In this document: one piece after another, positions 10,429-23,187 of the stretch | How positions within the stretch are numbered: position 1 is the first letter of the stretch | How the letters are laid out: each line of letters begins with the position of its first letter | DNA from: Paraglaciecola marina | Lineage (GTDB): Bacteria; Pseudomonadota; Gammaproteobacteria; Enterobacterales; Alteromonadaceae | Direction of reading: 5' to 3' | Length of the DNA stretch: 64,000 nucleotides | Assembly (NCBI RefSeq): GCF_004360155.1 | Contig: NZ_SAIS01000004.1 | Span: 62,001-126,000 of the forward strand | The notes under the pieces: generated by a model | The model's database searches: none | What the model was told of the DNA's origin: nothing | Seen by the model: only the letters and a program-made list of their open reading frames with translations | Program-made: the position numbers and the translations under genes

Positions 10429-10824
10429 TAGGTTTTCCTGTCATATTTTTATTCTGTTCTTTTAAATCTGAGAATATAGCTTTTAAGACAGCATCGCTAG
10501 AAGGTATTTAAAGTGCGTACTGACTATAAGCAGCAAAGTAGGATTAATAGACAATATCAAATAGTACCAAGAGTCAATTACATAAATTTTATTCAACACG
10601 CTTACAATTGTATGTAATTAGCAGGCTTCTCATTAAGCTACTCTACTAAAGGTTAATATCACTAGAGTCTCATAGCATGATATTTTATATTCGGCTAAGT
10701 TTGCAGTATATTCACTATGATTGTTAATTCACACCCCAGATATACCAAGCATCATAAGTAACAAGCTTGTTAAAAACCCTTTATCATAGGCAAACAACAA
10801 AACAGAATAAGTACACACGATAAA
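10429..10824. other. 396-base intergenic region between divergent genes
   Basis: No ORF with a credible ribosome site and no RNA gene is apparent. The stretch is AT-rich and must hold the promoters of the DUF885 gene and the DUF3299 gene. The only local structure I note is a perfect 12-base palindrome AACAAGCTTGTT at 10760-10771, about 55 bases before the DUF3299 start, which could be an operator or chance. Confidence 0.4.
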
Positions 10825-11283
10825 ATGTATAAATTATTTACTTCAACATTACTGTTAATAACTCAATTGAGTTTTGGTGAGCCATTAGAATTGTATTGGG
10901 AAGATATGATCCCTAAAGACTATGTTGCGTCTGATATTCCACTTGCTCACAGTAATAGTATGCAACAGCAAAACCTTGACGCGCCCATAGTGCCAGAGCT
11001 AAACGGAAAGCTTGTTAAAATACCTGGGTTCGTGGTGCCACTAGAAGGAGATAATGAAAAAATAACAGAATTTTTGTTAGTACCCTACTTTGGTGCCTGC
11101 GTACATGTCCCCCCCCCGCCACCTAATCAAATTGTATATGTGAAGTTTTCTAAAGATGTGTCGATAAACAACTTATATGATGCGGTATGGATAACAGGAA
11201 CCTTATCAACCAGTACTTGGCAGGGTGATTTAGCCACTGTTGGATATACGTTACAAGGTCTAAATATTGACGTATATGATTAA
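10825..11283 (+). CDS. secreted DUF3299 protein
   Basis: The 152-residue protein has an N-terminal signal peptide ending near residue 18 and the DUF3299 core: VKIPGFVVPLE at about 65-75, then YFGACVHVPPPPPNQIVYV. Family members often lie in exported metal or transport contexts, but their function is not established. The PPPPP block is encoded by a run of nine C at 11109-11117, so one slipped base would break the reading frame inside the family's most conserved motif. It stands between a divergent peptidase gene and a chemoreceptor on the same strand. Confidence 0.82.
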   Translation: MYKLFTSTLLLITQLSFGEPLELYWEDMIPKDYVASDIPLAHSNSMQQQNLDAPIVPELNGKLVKIPGFVVPLEGDNEKITEFLLVPYFGACVHVPPPPPNQIVYVKFSKDVSINNLYDAVWITGTLSTSTWQGDLATVGYTLQGLNIDVYD

Positions 11284-11416
11284 TATTTATGAAAAAAATC
11301 TAATTAATGATTAGCACTTAAGTTTATTGGTTACTATATTAAATAGCATCAATATTAGTTAATAATGAGCAAGCGCACGGCTAAAAATCAGGTGCGAAGA
11401 CTTACAAGGGTAAAAT

Positions 11417-13036
11417 ATGAGCTTTTTAAAAAACATGTCTATTGCACAAAAGTTATTTCTTATTCCTATTATAGGAACCGTAGCTTTTATTTTATACTTG
11501 GGCATTACAACAGCCAATGCTTTAAACAACGTTAAAATTTTAGAGAACGTGATTGAAGTTGAATATCCTTCAGTTGACTTATCCAAAACTGCCTTGGTTA
11601 AAATGGAAAAAGTCAAAGAAGCATTAACAAGTGCGGTTACTACCGCTGATGAAGATACCTTAAGTAATGCTCAGACTTTCGCTTCTGAAACAAAAAAATT
11701 ATTGCAAGATATTAAATCAATTGACCCTATTCTCAGTTCTGAAATCAGCAAAATACTCAACTCATTTAATGAATACTATGAGGTAGCGTTCACAGTATCA
11801 AAGTCTATGATTGATGGCACGGCTGATTACTCTAAATTAGGCGAAATGTCGACTAAGATGAACAACAGTTATGATAGTGCATTCAAAGGCTTAACAGCGT
11901 TCAAAGATGCCAGAGTCAACTCATTTCAAACTGACATACAAGAAGCTAGCTCAAACGGTGAATCCATGATTTTAATTGGCTTCATTTTAGCCCTATTTAC
12001 TATAGTGTTACTATTTGCAACGGCAATTCCAATTGTAAACGGTATAAAGGGCAGCATAGTAGAAGTGGTTAGTTCATTAAAAGATATTGCCCAAGGTGAT
12101 GGCGACTTAACAGTTAGACTCAACTCGAAAAATAAAGACGAAATAGGCGATTTAGTTAACTGGTTTAACCAATTTATGGTAAAGCTGCAGGGGGTAGTGA
12201 AAGACATAGTTGACTCTACCTTACCTTTGTCACAATTAGCCCAAAATCTAAATAAACTAACAGAAGACACTAATCAAACCATTTTTGTACAACAACGCTC
12301 CGCTTCACAAGCTAAAGAAGCTGTAGATGATATGACAAATAGTGTTAGTGCGGTGGCATCGAGCGCAGCGGAAGCCGCTACGGCAGCAGGAGATGCATCA
12401 ACTGCAGCTAACGACGGTCAAGACGTTGTCAATAACACTGTTATGAGTATTCAAGAATTAGCAACTAATGTTGAAGAAACAGCAGAAGTAATTAGCAAGC
12501 TTGAAGCTGACTCTAATCAAGTGGGTGTGGTGCTTGATGTGATAAAAGGTATTGCAGAACAAACTAACCTACTTGCATTAAACGCCGCAATTGAAGCCGC
12601 TAGAGCCGGCGAACAAGGACGAGGATTTGCAGTTGTCGCAGATGAAGTAAGAACCCTAGCTTCTAGAACCCAACAATCGACTGAACAAATTCAAAGCACT
12701 ATTGAGCAGTTACAAGATGCCGCTCGTTCAGCGGTGAGTGCTATGGCAAAAGGAACCGAGCGAGCCACTACTAGTGTTGAAACAGCAAATACAGCGGGCG
12801 CTAGCTTAACGGTTATTACTGATACTATTAGCCGTATTACTAATATGAATGATCAAATAGCTCTCTCTACAGGGGACCAACAGGCAGTGGCACAAACCAT
12901 CAGTTCAAATGTAGATGAAATTCATCAGAAGACCGAAGAAATTGCGACTAGCTCTAAAGAGATTGGCTCGGCAAGTGGCGAACTAGCTCAACTGGCGAAG
13001 CACTTAGAAGGCATAGCCACACAATTTAAAGTATAA
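11417..13036 (+). CDS. methyl-accepting chemotaxis protein, HAMP type
   Basis: A classical 539-residue receptor. A first membrane helix lies at about residues 10-30, then a roughly 150-residue helical periplasmic domain, a second membrane helix near 183-207, a HAMP region ([16 protein letters not shown]…[11 protein letters not shown]) and the cytoplasmic methyl-accepting coil. The coil has the CheA-interacting tip [20 protein letters not shown] near residue 380. The ligand is unknown; the periplasmic domain looks like a plain helical bundle rather than a Cache domain. It is a single gene followed by a hairpin. Confidence 0.93.
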   Translation: MSFLKNMSIAQKLFLIPIIGTVAFILYLGITTANALNNVKILENVIEVEYPSVDLSKTALVKMEKVKEALTSAVTTADEDTLSNAQTFASETKKLLQDIKSIDPILSSEISKILNSFNEYYEVAFTVSKSMIDGTADYSKLGEMSTKMNNSYDSAFKGLTAFKDARVNSFQTDIQEASSNGESMILIGFILALFTIVLLFATAIPIVNGIKGSIVEVVSSLKDIAQGDGDLTVRLNSKNKDEIGDLVNWFNQFMVKLQGVVKDIVDSTLPLSQLAQNLNKLTEDTNQTIFVQQRSASQAKEAVDDMTNSVSAVASSAAEAATAAGDASTAANDGQDVVNNTVMSIQELATNVEETAEVISKLEADSNQVGVVLDVIKGIAEQTNLLALNAAIEAARAGEQGRGFAVVADEVRTLASRTQQSTEQIQSTIEQLQDAARSAVSAMAKGTERATTSVETANTAGASLTVITDTISRITNMNDQIALSTGDQQAVAQTISSNVDEIHQKTEEIATSSKEIGSASGELAQLAKHLEGIATQFKV

Positions 13037-13054
13037 ATATCGGGATCGGGCTAG

Positions 13055-13090
13055 CCCTTATCAAAAAGCAATCAAGTTTTCTGATAAGGG
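13055..13090 (+). terminator. terminator-like hairpin after the chemoreceptor gene
   Basis: A 9-bp perfect stem CCCTTATCA / TGATAAGGG can be extended by A/T pairs and encloses a short loop, starting 19 bases after the receptor stop. The T tract after it is weak (TCTTAT), so efficiency is uncertain. Confidence 0.55.
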
Positions 13091-13157
13091 TCTTATAAAG
13101 TTACGAATCTTCCTGCCACCAATGTGAACTCATCGACACCTTCTAATGCTAAGAAGC

Positions 13158-13553
13158 TTAGGTTTCTTTAATATGTTTTTGCAACGCTTCAACTATGTCT
13201 ATTGAAATAGGTTTTGACTTATTTGTCTTAAAATCAAAATGAACTAAAGTGGTGACCCCTACTGCACATTTATTTTGGTTTTGCCATAGTTCTTGGTGAA
13301 CATCAAATGCACTACTCCCTATCCTACAAATGGTGGTTCTAACTTCAACTTTATGGCCGTAAAAAATTTGCTGTAAAAAGTCCATCTTATAGCTAGCTAA
13401 AATCAGCGGCCAATTTCTTAAGTCTAGTTCTGGAGTAAACAATCTAAAAATAGGTTCTCGTGCGGCTTCAAACCAACCAGCGAGGACTGTATTACTAACA
13501 TGAGCTAATGCATCAGTTTCGTAAAATCGAACATTAAACTCCTCTGAATACAT
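13158..13553 (-). CDS. acyl-CoA thioesterase, 4HBT hotdog family
   Basis: The 131-residue protein fits the single-hotdog YbgC/FadM-type thioesterases. The catalytic-region pattern RFYETDALAHVSNTVLAGWFEAAREP is recognisable at the N-terminus, with the family's aspartate in ETDALAHV and the downstream helix. Such enzymes hydrolyse acyl-CoA thioesters in the cytoplasm; chain-length preference cannot be read here. The gene is 16 bases downstream of uvrA on the same strand and may be co-transcribed with it. Confidence 0.85.
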   Translation of the reverse strand: MYSEEFNVRFYETDALAHVSNTVLAGWFEAAREPIFRLFTPELDLRNWPLILASYKMDFLQQIFYGHKVEVRTTICRIGSSAFDVHQELWQNQNKCAVGVTTLVHFDFKTNKSKPISIDIVEALQKHIKET

Positions 13554-13569
13554 ACTCGCCCCTTACACT

Positions 13570-16398
13570 CTAATTATTTAGTAAAGGTTTTAGGAATCTT
13601 GCTGTATGAGAGCCTTCAACTTCAGCTACTTGCTCAGGCGTTCCTTGCGCAATTATTTGCCCACCACCCGAACCACCTTCAGGGCCTAAATCAACCACCC
13701 AGTCAGCAGTTTTTACCACATCTAAGTTATGTTCAATAACCACAACCGTATTACCATGATCTCTCAACCTATGTAGCACCTCTAAAAGCTGTTTAATATC
13801 GTGAAAATGCAAACCAGTAGTTGGCTCATCCAAAATATATAAGGTTTGTCCGGTATCCCGCTTCGACAACTCTTTCGCCAATTTAACCCGCTGAGCTTCA
13901 CCACCCGACAAAGTAGTAGCAGCCTGGCCCAAACGCACATATGACAAGCCCACATCCATTAAGGTTTGAAGTTTTCTTGCAATTGCAGGGATTACATCGA
14001 AGAAAGGACGGGCTTCTTCTATGGTCATTTCTAAGACTTGATGAATATTCAAGCCTTTGTATTGAATTTCTAAAGTCTCGCGGTTGTATCTCTTGCCTTT
14101 ACAAATATCGCAAGGTACATAAACATCTGGCAAAAAGTGCATTTCGACCTTGATTACGCCATCACCTTGGCAAGCTTCACAGCGACCGCCTTTAACATTG
14201 AAGCTAAAACGACCCGCTTTATAACCCCGAGACCTCGCTTCTTGGGTACCAGCAAATAATTCTCGTACTGGAGTGAAAATACCTGCATAAGTAGCTGGAT
14301 TAGAGCGTGGTGTACGGCCAATTGGGCTTTGATCTATATCCACAACTTTATCTAGCATCTCCATACCCGTAATTGAGGTATAAGGAGACGGTTCACCTGT
14401 TGTAGCGCCATTTAAGTCACGATGGGCAATTTTATAGAAGGTATCATTTATTAGCGTCGACTTCCCTGAGCCAGAGACCCCAGTAACACAGGTCATTAAA
14501 CCTATTGGCGCTCTAAAAGTCACATCTTGTAGATTATTACCCGACGCACCTTTTAACTCTAACCATTTGTCGTCAGCAACCGAACCTCGCTTTATTGGGA
14601 CTTCAATTTTTTCTCGGCCAGAAAGGTATTTACCCGTCAGTGAATGCTCACTGTTTTTTATGTCATCTATTGTTCCTTGGGCAACAATTTCTCCCCCATG
14701 AACACCAGCACCTGGGCCAATATCAAGAACAAAGTCAGCAGCTCGAATAGCATCTTCATCATGCTCTACCACCAGCACTGTATTACCTAAATCACGAAGG
14801 TGAATAAGGGTTTTAAGTAAGCGTTCGTTATCTCTTTGATGTAAGCCTATTGATGGTTCATCAAGCACATACATCACGCCTACTAGCCCAGCTCCGATTT
14901 GACTCGCTAAACGAATCCGCTGAGCTTCGCCGCCAGATAGAGTATCGGCACTGCGAGACAAGGATAAATAATTCAAACCAACATTCACTAAAAAGCTCAA
15001 TCTGTCGTTGATTTCTTTAAATATTTTTTCAGCTATTTTCTCTCGCTGCCCCGTTAAGGTTAAATTAGAGAAAAAGTCTAAAGCTTCTGCAATCGATAAG
15101 TCAGACACCAGGTTCAAAGGGGTATCAGCAATAAAAACATTCCGCGCTTCTAATCTTAAACGAGAGCCTGAACAGCTAGAACAAGGTTGCTGGCTTAAGT
15201 ATTTTGATAACTCTTCACGGACTGCATTAGATTCAGTTTCTTTGTAGCGCCTTTCCATATTCGGAATAATCCCTTCAAAAGGATGTTTGCGCTCCATAAT
15301 GTCGCCACGGTCATTAATATATTTAAACTTAAGAGATGTGCCCTTACTACCATGTAAAACAATTTCTCGGGCAGCTTCATCTAACTCACCAAAAGGGACA
15401 GTCAAATCAAAATCATAATGGTCCGCGACAGCTTGCAGCATTTGAAAATAATAGTAGCTGCGCTTATCCCACCCACGAATAGCACCACCTGATAGACTAA
15501 TTTCATCATTAGCAATAATACGATGTGGGTCAAAAAATTGTCTGGTTCCCAAACCATCGCAACTTTGACAAGCTCCAGCAGGGTTATTAAACGAAAATAA
15601 TCTAGGCTCAAGTTCCGCCATACTATAACCACAGTGCGGACAAGCAAAGTTTGAAGAAAATACCAGTTCATCTTTTTCAGGCTCATCCATGTAAGCCACT
15701 TTTGCGGTACCACCAGATAAACCTAATGCAGTTTCAAATGACTCAGCAAGACGAAGCTTTAAGTCTTCACGCACTTTAAAGCGGTCAACCACCACTTCTA
15801 TAGTGTGTTTTTTATGTAAATCGAGTTCAGGGGGATCAGACAAGTCACACACATTGCCATCGATTCTGGCGCGAATAAAACCTTGTGCGGCTAGGTTTTC
15901 TAAGGTTTTTACATGCTCGCCTTTTCTGTCTTGCACTACTGGACCTAGTAGCATTAATTTAGTATCTGCAGGCATGTCTAGTACACGGTCGACCATTTGG
16001 CTTACCGTTTGTGCATCTAAAGGAACATGATGTTCCGGACACCTAGGCTCACCTACACGGGCATATAACAATCTTAGATAATCATATATTTCGGTAATGG
16101 TACCTACGGTTGAACGTGGGTTATGAGATGTGGATTTTTGCTCAATAGAAATAGCGGGTGACAACCCTTCGATGTGATCAACATCGGGTTTTTCCATCAT
16201 GGATAAAAACTGACGAGCATAGGCCGATAAAGATTCTACATAACGCCTTTGCCCTTCTGCATACAAGGTATCAAAAGCCAAAGAAGACTTACCTGAGCCA
16301 GACAAACCAGTGATAACTGTCAGCTTGTCTCTGGGAATATCTAAATTAATGTTCTTCAGATTGTGAGTTCGAGCCCCACGTACTTCTATTCTATCCAT
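13570..16398 (-). CDS. uvrA: excinuclease ABC subunit A
   Basis: UvrA is the DNA-damage sensor of nucleotide excision repair and loads UvrB. The 942 residues include two ABC modules: the first Walker [10 protein letters not shown] near residue 33 with signature [12 protein letters not shown], and the second [10 protein letters not shown] near 645 with signature [12 protein letters not shown]. CxxC zinc modules are visible, for example CPHCGY…CQSCDG near 253 and CEACQGDG…CDICKGKR. In many gammaproteobacteria uvrA faces ssb directly; here the thiamine operon and a hydrolase gene lie between. I see no LexA-type CTGT-N8-ACAG box in the 109 bases upstream. Confidence 0.98.
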   Translation of the reverse strand: MDRIEVRGARTHNLKNINLDIPRDKLTVITGLSGSGKSSLAFDTLYAEGQRRYVESLSAYARQFLSMMEKPDVDHIEGLSPAISIEQKSTSHNPRSTVGTITEIYDYLRLLYARVGEPRCPEHHVPLDAQTVSQMVDRVLDMPADTKLMLLGPVVQDRKGEHVKTLENLAAQGFIRARIDGNVCDLSDPPELDLHKKHTIEVVVDRFKVREDLKLRLAESFETALGLSGGTAKVAYMDEPEKDELVFSSNFACPHCGYSMAELEPRLFSFNNPAGACQSCDGLGTRQFFDPHRIIANDEISLSGGAIRGWDKRSYYYFQMLQAVADHYDFDLTVPFGELDEAAREIVLHGSKGTSLKFKYINDRGDIMERKHPFEGIIPNMERRYKETESNAVREELSKYLSQQPCSSCSGSRLRLEARNVFIADTPLNLVSDLSIAEALDFFSNLTLTGQREKIAEKIFKEINDRLSFLVNVGLNYLSLSRSADTLSGGEAQRIRLASQIGAGLVGVMYVLDEPSIGLHQRDNERLLKTLIHLRDLGNTVLVVEHDEDAIRAADFVLDIGPGAGVHGGEIVAQGTIDDIKNSEHSLTGKYLSGREKIEVPIKRGSVADDKWLELKGASGNNLQDVTFRAPIGLMTCVTGVSGSGKSTLINDTFYKIAHRDLNGATTGEPSPYTSITGMEMLDKVVDIDQSPIGRTPRSNPATYAGIFTPVRELFAGTQEARSRGYKAGRFSFNVKGGRCEACQGDGVIKVEMHFLPDVYVPCDICKGKRYNRETLEIQYKGLNIHQVLEMTIEEARPFFDVIPAIARKLQTLMDVGLSYVRLGQAATTLSGGEAQRVKLAKELSKRDTGQTLYILDEPTTGLHFHDIKQLLEVLHRLRDHGNTVVVIEHNLDVVKTADWVVDLGPEGGSGGGQIIAQGTPEQVAEVEGSHTARFLKPLLNN

Positions 16399-16507
16399 TG
16401 GTTACCAGATGCGCCGCAAAAGAAGAAGTATTACACAATCTGTAAACTAGCTCTATGGACATTAAGCTAATGAAGCAAGTTAATTATTGCAACGTAACAA
16501 AGATATA

Positions 16508-17626
16508 CTACCAATTTGTCTCCCAATCCTTAAAAACAGAGGTATACCCCCTATTTTCTATCGCCGCTGCCACTTGTAATACCGAACGTTCATCGCTGAT
16601 TTCAAATTGGTCTAATTGACTATCCGGGTTGGCATACCCGCCCGGTTGGGTAGAGCTGCTTGCACTCATATGGGTAATTCCAAGGGGCAACAGATTATCA
16701 CGGAAATCACTGCGCTCTCGGGTAGATAAGCTAATCTCCAATTGCTCACTAAACAATCTAAATGCGCAGATGACTTGCACTAACCCTTTGTCTGAAATCG
16801 GCGACTTTGGCTCTATTCCGCCAGTACAAGGTCGCAACCTTGGTAACGAAATACTATATTTACTGCGCCAATAGCGATTCTCTAGGTAGTTTAAATGATG
16901 CCCCATCAACAAAGCATCTAAGCGCCAGTCATCTAAACCTAGTAGCACCCCCAAGCCCGTTTTATCAATTCCAGCTTGGCCTATTCGGTCAGGGCTATTT
17001 AACCTATATTGAAAGTCTTGTTTTTTACCGCGAGTATGGTGCTTTGCATACGTTATAGGGGCATAGGTTTCTTGATACAACATCACTGCATCTAACCCCA
17101 AACCTGCTAGCTCTGCATATTCATAGGTTTCTAGTGGCTGTACTTCTAGCGCCAAATAACTAAAATGCTTATTTATTTGTGGTAAAGCTTTAGCAAAATA
17201 ATCTACCCCTACTTTGGTTTCATGCTCACCAGACACTAGCAGAATTGAATCAAAACCTCGGCTTTTTAAAATTGCCATTTCATTCGCTATTTCTTGTGAA
17301 TTGAGAATTTTACGTTTGATTTTGTTGCTCATAGTAAAACCACAATAATCACACTCATTGGCACACAAGTTCGATAAATACATGGGAACAAATAGACTAA
17401 TATTGTGACCAAAACGCTTTTGAGTGGTTTGCATTGAAAGCTGTGCCATTTGTTCTAAATAATGCTCAGCGGCTGGCGATAACAACGCCATTAATGCCTC
17501 AACATTAGCGGTTGGATGCAACAATGCTCGCTCTACATCTGCAGCGGTACAGCTGTACATAGACAAGCGTAAATGCTCACGGTCTAATGCTGCGAACACT
17601 TCAGAAAAGTTATTAACTAAGGCCAT
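16508..17626 (-). CDS. thiH: 2-iminoacetate synthase ThiH
   Basis: ThiH is a radical SAM lyase that splits tyrosine to 2-iminoacetate (dehydroglycine) and p-cresol, supplying the C-N unit of the thiazole ring. The 372 residues carry the cluster motif CANECDYC (CxxxCxxC) near residue 87, within [16 protein letters not shown], as expected. Its start overlaps the end of thiG by 14 bases, so the two are translationally coupled. It is the last gene of the operon. Use of ThiH rather than ThiO implies an anaerobic-type, oxygen-sensitive thiazole route. Confidence 0.96.
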   Translation of the reverse strand: MALVNNFSEVFAALDREHLRLSMYSCTAADVERALLHPTANVEALMALLSPAAEHYLEQMAQLSMQTTQKRFGHNISLFVPMYLSNLCANECDYCGFTMSNKIKRKILNSQEIANEMAILKSRGFDSILLVSGEHETKVGVDYFAKALPQINKHFSYLALEVQPLETYEYAELAGLGLDAVMLYQETYAPITYAKHHTRGKKQDFQYRLNSPDRIGQAGIDKTGLGVLLGLDDWRLDALLMGHHLNYLENRYWRSKYSISLPRLRPCTGGIEPKSPISDKGLVQVICAFRLFSEQLEISLSTRERSDFRDNLLPLGITHMSASSSTQPGGYANPDSQLDQFEISDERSVLQVAAAIENRGYTSVFKDWETNW

Positions 17627-18383
17627 TTAAAAACCCCGTGAGTGGGCTAGTATGATTGGCCTGACAAGACACTTGCCCAAAACCTGCTTGATAAGCTGCT
17701 CTACCTGTAATGACTGCTTGTTGAAAACATTTAGCCATAGGCACAGGTTGTGGGCTAGAAGCAATAGCTGTATTAACTAACACAGCATCTGCGCCCATTT
17801 CCATGGCGGCGCTTGCATCAGATGGGCAACCGATTCCAGCATCAATCACTACCGGCACCCTTGATTGTTCAATAATAATTCTCAAGAATTCTTTTGTGAG
17901 TAACCCCTGATTACTGCCAATCGGGCTAGCTAAAGGCATAACCGCTGCGCAGCCTACTTCTTCTAAACGGTGACACAAAACGGGATCCGCATGAACATAT
18001 GGCAATACCACAAACCCTAACTTAACTAGGGCTTCCGCGGCGATTAGGGTCTCGACTGGATCAGGCATTAAATATTTAGGGTCGGGGTGTATTTCTAATT
18101 TAACCCAGTTTGTCGCAAACATTTCTTGAGCTAACTGGGCTGCAAATATCGCTTCTTTGCCATTACGAGCGCCAGAGGTATTGGGCAGTAACTTTACGCC
18201 CAAGTCGTCTAAGGGTTTCATCAAATTGTCGGTACGCTGCTTTAAATCCACACGTTTAACGGCTAAAGTTACTAGCTCTGTGCCAGAAGCTCGTAACGCA
18301 TCTAGCATGGTAACACTGTTAGAGAACTTCCCTGTGCCGCTAAATAAACGAGATGAAAATTGATGATTAGCAATGGTTAACAT
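17613..18383 (-). CDS. thiG: thiazole synthase ThiG
   Basis: ThiG condenses 1-deoxy-xylulose 5-phosphate, dehydroglycine and the sulfur carried by ThiS into thiazole phosphate. The 256 residues start at [19 protein letters not shown] and contain the conserved [15 protein letters not shown] and [27 protein letters not shown] segments of this TIM barrel. A strong AGGAGGG ribosome site six bases before the ATG lies inside the last codons of thiS. It overlaps thiH downstream. Confidence 0.96.
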   Translation of the reverse strand: MLTIANHQFSSRLFSGTGKFSNSVTMLDALRASGTELVTLAVKRVDLKQRTDNLMKPLDDLGVKLLPNTSGARNGKEAIFAAQLAQEMFATNWVKLEIHPDPKYLMPDPVETLIAAEALVKLGFVVLPYVHADPVLCHRLEEVGCAAVMPLASPIGSNQGLLTKEFLRIIIEQSRVPVVIDAGIGCPSDASAAMEMGADAVLVNTAIASSPQPVPMAKCFQQAVITGRAAYQAGFGQVSCQANHTSPLTGFLNGLS

Positions 18384-18386
18384 CTT

Positions 18387-18602
18387 CTACCCTCCTGCCA
18401 CAGCATTAAACAAATCAATCTGATCACCTTGCTGACAGAACGTCTCCGCCCATTGGCTTTTGGGCACAACATGTTGATTGAGTGCTACTGCTATATTACT
18501 CAGGTCTAATGATTGAGACTCTGCTATTAACTGTAAAGTCATTAACAAATTACTGTTTTCAAGTACTCGGTGAACTTGACTATTTACAACAACATTTATC
18601 AT
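18387..18602 (-). CDS. thiS: sulfur carrier protein ThiS
   Basis: The 71-residue ubiquitin-fold protein ends in the required Gly-Gly, which ThiF adenylates and which becomes the thiocarboxylate donor for ThiG. It overlaps thiF by four bases (ATGA). The final codons GCA GGA GGG TAG form, at 18390-18396 on the minus strand, the Shine-Dalgarno sequence of thiG, so the catalytic tail and the next gene's ribosome site are the same bases. Confidence 0.95.
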   Translation of the reverse strand: MINVVVNSQVHRVLENSNLLMTLQLIAESQSLDLSNIAVALNQHVVPKSQWAETFCQQGDQIDLFNAVAGG

Positions 18603-19462
18603 AATTTTGTCTCCCCAGATGGTAGTGCCAAGCTGTGCACAGACTCAGTATTATTTGATTCGGGCCAGTGTCTGCAAACTGGGCACTTTAAATCCCTGTG
18701 TCTCATAACCTTATGCCACGACATAGCTACACCATCAAAAATATGTAAATACTTATCTAAGGATCCTATATTTAAGACTAGCTTCATCGCAGTAAGTGCT
18801 TGCATACTGGCCACCAAAGATACTGCAGTGCCAAGCACGCCCATACTCTGACAGTTTTGTTGTATGTCTAAACTTGAAAACACGCAGTGGTAACAACCTG
18901 CTTCAGGCGTATTTTTGCCATCAATCAGCATAAGTTGCCCAGAAAAAGCGCTAACTGACGCACTTACTAGTGGAATAAAATGGCGGGCACACCAATGATT
19001 AAGCAACTGCCTAGTGGGCATATTGTCTGAGCAATCAAGTAATATAAATCTTTCATCTTCATTGGCTTGTTTCAGGGCAGAGTTACCTGCAAATAAGCTT
19101 TCAGAAAAGTCCTTGCTGAAACGTTCCGCGTAAGTATTAACCTTTACATCTGGGTTTAACTTAATAAGTTCTGCAGCAGCGCAGCTCACTTTGTATTGTC
19201 CGATAGACTCTGGGTTAAATAAGATTTGCCTAGGTAAGTTAGAATTTTCTACCTTGTCGTCATCAACCAAATACAAATTACCAATGCCAGCCGCCGCAAG
19301 TTGCTGCGCCACATGGGTACCCAGCCCTCCTACACCTACTATCATAATATGTTGGCTCAGTAGGGTTTTCTGGCCTTGCTCTGCAACCTCTGGCAAGAGT
19401 ATTTGCCTGTAGTACTGAATAAATTGTTGCTTGGTTAATATATCTGTTGCAGCAATCGTCAT
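18599..19462 (-). CDS. thiF: ThiS adenylyltransferase ThiF
   Basis: ThiF activates the ThiS C-terminus as acyl-adenylate. The nucleotide-binding loop GVGGLGTHVAQQLAAAGIG is near residues 42-60, followed by the arginine segment NLPRQILF, and CxxC zinc pairs occur at CYHC and CPVC. I place the start at the ATG at 19462, which overlaps the thiDE stop as ATGA and has AGG seven bases upstream, giving 287 residues. An ATG at 19477 would add five residues (MAGSP) and is less well placed. Confidence 0.94.
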   Translation of the reverse strand: MTIAATDILTKQQFIQYYRQILLPEVAEQGQKTLLSQHIMIVGVGGLGTHVAQQLAAAGIGNLYLVDDDKVENSNLPRQILFNPESIGQYKVSCAAAELIKLNPDVKVNTYAERFSKDFSESLFAGNSALKQANEDERFILLDCSDNMPTRQLLNHWCARHFIPLVSASVSAFSGQLMLIDGKNTPEAGCYHCVFSSLDIQQNCQSMGVLGTAVSLVASMQALTAMKLVLNIGSLDKYLHIFDGVAMSWHKVMRHRDLKCPVCRHWPESNNTESVHSLALPSGETKL

Positions 19463-21045
19463 GGGGCTACCTGCCATGTTTGTTGTAATGTTTGCCAGCT
19501 TTTACCTGGGTCTGCTGCTAGCTCAATCCCTCTGACAATAGCGACGTCATCCACTTGAGTCGCTTTTAATTGAACAAGGTTATTTTGGTTTATTCCCCCA
19601 ATCGCCACCAGGGGTAAACGGCCTTTCAGTAACTGAGAGTAACGAGTCAATTTAAGTAAGCCCTGTGGCTGCGATGGCATTTTTTTGGTGGGCGTGGCAA
19701 AGATATGACCAATTGCTAAATAGCTTGGCGATAATTGCTGGACTAGTAGCATTTCAAAATAACCATGGGAGGACAATCCTAACGCTAAACCTGCGGCAGC
19801 AATTTGGGTTAGGTCTGCTTGCAATATGTCTTCTTGGCCTAAATGCACACCAAACGCAGCGTGTTTAATCGCAAGTTGCCAATGATCATTAATAAACACC
19901 TGAGCCTGATATTTTTTACCTAAGACCACAGCTTGTTGGATATCTTGCTCTAACTGATTTTCATCACAAGGCGCTTTTATGCGCAGTTGAGCCGTGCGGG
20001 CGCCTGCTTTTAACACCTGCTCTAATACATCTAACGATTGGGTTACTGTATACACCTGCAAAGGTTGACGCACCTTGGCATACGCTAGTTGACTATTTAC
20101 TGCTAATTTAGGGTAAGCAGGCATGATGACTTCGGGAAAGTAGCGCATATCATTGGGCCAGCCATTGCGGGCTAATACACCAGGGCCTTTGCCAAGACCA
20201 TAACTATACTCAAGCCCCTGATGTACATAAGCTTTAGCTATCACAATGGCATCTAATAGCGGATGACCTAATGCCATAGCCGTGGCTATCGCTGAAGACA
20301 AGGTGCACCCCGTACCATGGTTATGAAAGGTATCCACTCTGCTGCCTTTAAAGCCAAGCAATTGCTCTTGGTGGTACAAAGATGTATGAGCAATATTATG
20401 AGCCGCAAGCCAATCCACAGACAATGAGCTTTGATTATCGCCCCCAGTCAGTAAGATGTTGATGTTTATTAACTGGCTCAAATTAACCAAAGTTCCGTGG
20501 TCACCATTACCTTGGTTATGATTATCACTAGTTAGGGCCTGCAACTCCTGTAGGTTTGGCGTTAGCAAAGTGACTTGCTTCGCCAAGCTTAAATATAGAT
20601 CTGCTGGTATTCTCTGGTTTTCACTCAATAATTCTTGGCCACTACTTGCCATCATGACTGGATCCCAAATAATGGGGATCTCAACACCATGGTTTTTCTT
20701 GTAGCTCGCTAAGTTTTCAGCTAACCAATCCCGCACTAATTTAACTTGTTCTACATTAGCTAACACCCCAATTTTGATGGCTCTTGGCGGCATATCCTCA
20801 AGTAAACAATTTAACTGTTGGGTCAGCATGTTTGTGGAAACAGCATCTACCTCGACTACTCTTTGAGAGTTTTGTGCTGTTACAGCTGTGACTATATTGC
20901 AAGCATGCCCACCCAAATCTTGAATAGTTAAACTATCAGCCTGAATACCTGCCCCACCGCCACTGTCTGACGCAGCTATACTCCAAACAACGGGCCGACT
21001 AGGACCAGTGTTTACTGGCCCCTTATCATTACTTATATTGTTCAT
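19459..21045 (-). CDS. thiDE: bifunctional HMP-P kinase / thiamine-phosphate synthase ThiDE
   Basis: A 528-residue fusion. The N-terminal half is ThiD, phosphorylating HMP and HMP-P: SIAASDSGGGAGIQAD near residues 22-37 and the catalytic GTGCTLSSAIA near 244. The C-terminal half (from about 325) is ThiE, joining HMP-PP to thiazole phosphate: GVHLGQEDIL, LGLSSHGYFE, IGHIFATPTKKMPSQPQGL and AIGGINQNNL. The fusion puts both final steps of TMP assembly on one chain. It follows thiC by three bases and overlaps thiF. Confidence 0.95.
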   Translation of the reverse strand: MNNISNDKGPVNTGPSRPVVWSIAASDSGGGAGIQADSLTIQDLGGHACNIVTAVTAQNSQRVVEVDAVSTNMLTQQLNCLLEDMPPRAIKIGVLANVEQVKLVRDWLAENLASYKKNHGVEIPIIWDPVMMASSGQELLSENQRIPADLYLSLAKQVTLLTPNLQELQALTSDNHNQGNGDHGTLVNLSQLININILLTGGDNQSSLSVDWLAAHNIAHTSLYHQEQLLGFKGSRVDTFHNHGTGCTLSSAIATAMALGHPLLDAIVIAKAYVHQGLEYSYGLGKGPGVLARNGWPNDMRYFPEVIMPAYPKLAVNSQLAYAKVRQPLQVYTVTQSLDVLEQVLKAGARTAQLRIKAPCDENQLEQDIQQAVVLGKKYQAQVFINDHWQLAIKHAAFGVHLGQEDILQADLTQIAAAGLALGLSSHGYFEMLLVQQLSPSYLAIGHIFATPTKKMPSQPQGLLKLTRYSQLLKGRLPLVAIGGINQNNLVQLKATQVDDVAIVRGIELAADPGKSWQTLQQTWQVAP

Positions 21046-21048
21046 TTT

Positions 21049-23031
<1,983 letters not shown>

Positions 23032-23140
23032 TTAAAAAATGAAGTTGCTTGTCTGGAGAGGTTATATGTTGATAAGCGCCAACAAAGAGTAATATCCACG
23101 AGACTACTGTGGATAAAAATACACTTTGGTAGGCGGTAAC

Positions 23141-23182
23141 CTTGTTGGATAGGCTAATTCTAAAATAGCCTTATCCAACAAG
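23141..23182 (-). promoter_or_regulatory. long hairpin downstream of the TPP aptamer in the thiC leader
   Basis: The arms at 23141-23156 and 23166-23182 pair over 16 bp with one bulged base and a nine-base loop, starting five bases after the aptamer's closing helix. No T tract follows on the minus strand (GTTACC), so it is not a standard terminator. A third complementary segment (minus-strand TTGTTGG at 23079-23085) could compete for the CCAACAA arm, suggesting an expression platform with alternative folds. Confidence 0.55.
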
Positions 23183-23187
23183 ATTAT

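Noticed and set aside
16399-16507. Search for a LexA (SOS) box upstream of uvrA
   Set aside because: No CTGT-N8-ACAG arrangement is present; a lone CTGT near 16440 lacks its partner, so SOS control cannot be claimed.
23108-23116. Perfect DnaA-box sequence (TTATCCACA on the minus strand) in the thiC leader
   Set aside because: A single nine-base match is expected about once by chance in a window this size; there are no neighbouring boxes, AT-rich unwinding element or dnaA/dnaN genes.
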